Shown piece by piece: positions 11,616-11,749 of a stretch of DNA of 11,749 nt. A model generated the notes under the pieces. It saw nothing but the letters and a program-made list of their open reading frames with translations. It did not search any database and was not told the origin of the DNA. This DNA is from Baffinella frigidus. Lineage: Eukaryota > Cryptophyceae > Cryptomonadales > Baffinellaceae. Every line of letters begins with the position of its first letter. Position 1 is the stretch's first letter. Made by a program: the position numbers and the translations under genes. The stretch covers positions 26,477-38,225 of the forward strand of contig MU647952.1 of the NCBI GenBank assembly GCA_026770585.1, in the 5' to 3' direction.

Positions 11616-11749
11616 CCCCGCTCCTGCCCGGGATGTCCACCCAACCTCCCACCCGGCCCAGCTCCTGCCCGGCCCGGCTCCGCTCCTGCCCGGCCCGGCT
11701 CCGCTCCTGCCCGGCCCCGCTCCTGCCCGGCCCCGCTCCTGCCCGGCCC
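11616..11749. repeat. GC-rich tandem repeats at the right edge
   Basis: Repeats built on GCTCCTGCCCGGCCC, as 16-bp units (GCTCCTGCCCGGCCCC) and 21-bp units with an added GGCTCC-type insert, become regular from about 11660 and continue past the window edge. The sequence is almost pure G+C and non-coding. It may be a terminal or internal satellite; the window end hides its extent. Confidence 0.85.

Overview
The window looks like part of a large double-stranded DNA virus of a protist or alga, or a copy of one integrated in a eukaryotic chromosome. The evidence is: small, tightly packed, intron-free genes on both strands; eukaryotic promoters (TATA boxes) instead of ribosome binding sites; a histone H3-fold gene; an ankyrin-repeat gene; an intronless tRNA-Ile(UAU) with eukaryotic A and B boxes; and three genes whose motif layout I associate, from memory and unverified, with conserved unnamed proteins of large algal or protist viruses. 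I cannot name a genus. Mirusviricota and Nucleocytoviricota are both possible.

The window has two textures. The flanks (about 1-4650 and 8770-11749) are GC-rich. They carry a two-domain Tudor-like protein (13-927, -), an acidic repeat protein (1086-2006, +), a small two-helix membrane protein (2236-2622, +), an unknown protein of intermediate composition (2768-3445, +), a frameshifted ankyrin gene (3485-4613, -), an unknown 172-residue protein (8833-9351, +), a histone H3 variant (9663-10082, -) and a 375-residue unknown (10339-11466, -). Most of these genes have their own TATTTAAG-like box 30-78 bases before the ATG. Three of the promoters also have a perfect inverted repeat directly upstream of the box. 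Most have a similar 3' element, an A-rich tract followed by CGTGTC. Many carry short in-frame tandem repeats.

The middle (about 4914-8455) is AT-richer and uses many AUA codons. It holds a one-helix membrane protein (4941-5336, -), a membrane protein split in two reading frames at a T7 run (5454-6202, -), a possible small gene (6236-6586, +), tRNA-Ile(UAU) (6669-6742), a cysteine-rich zinc-ribbon-like protein (6883-7986, +) and a small protein containing SPLR and HIRKR motifs (8034-8438, +). Its left edge is a degenerate 53-bp copy of the neighbouring ankyrin gene. Its right edge is a 27-bp direct repeat followed by a 184-bp element with 20-bp inverted ends.

The window starts with about 2.4 TTTAGGG repeats, oriented as if the chromosome end lay towards the window interior, and the stop codon of the first gene falls inside them. 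It ends in GC-rich tandem repeats. Read together, the GC-rich genes look like an accessory set under one promoter and 3'-end grammar. The H3 variant and the Tudor-like protein suggest chromatin manipulation. The middle island looks like a more conserved viral block that brings its own tRNA.
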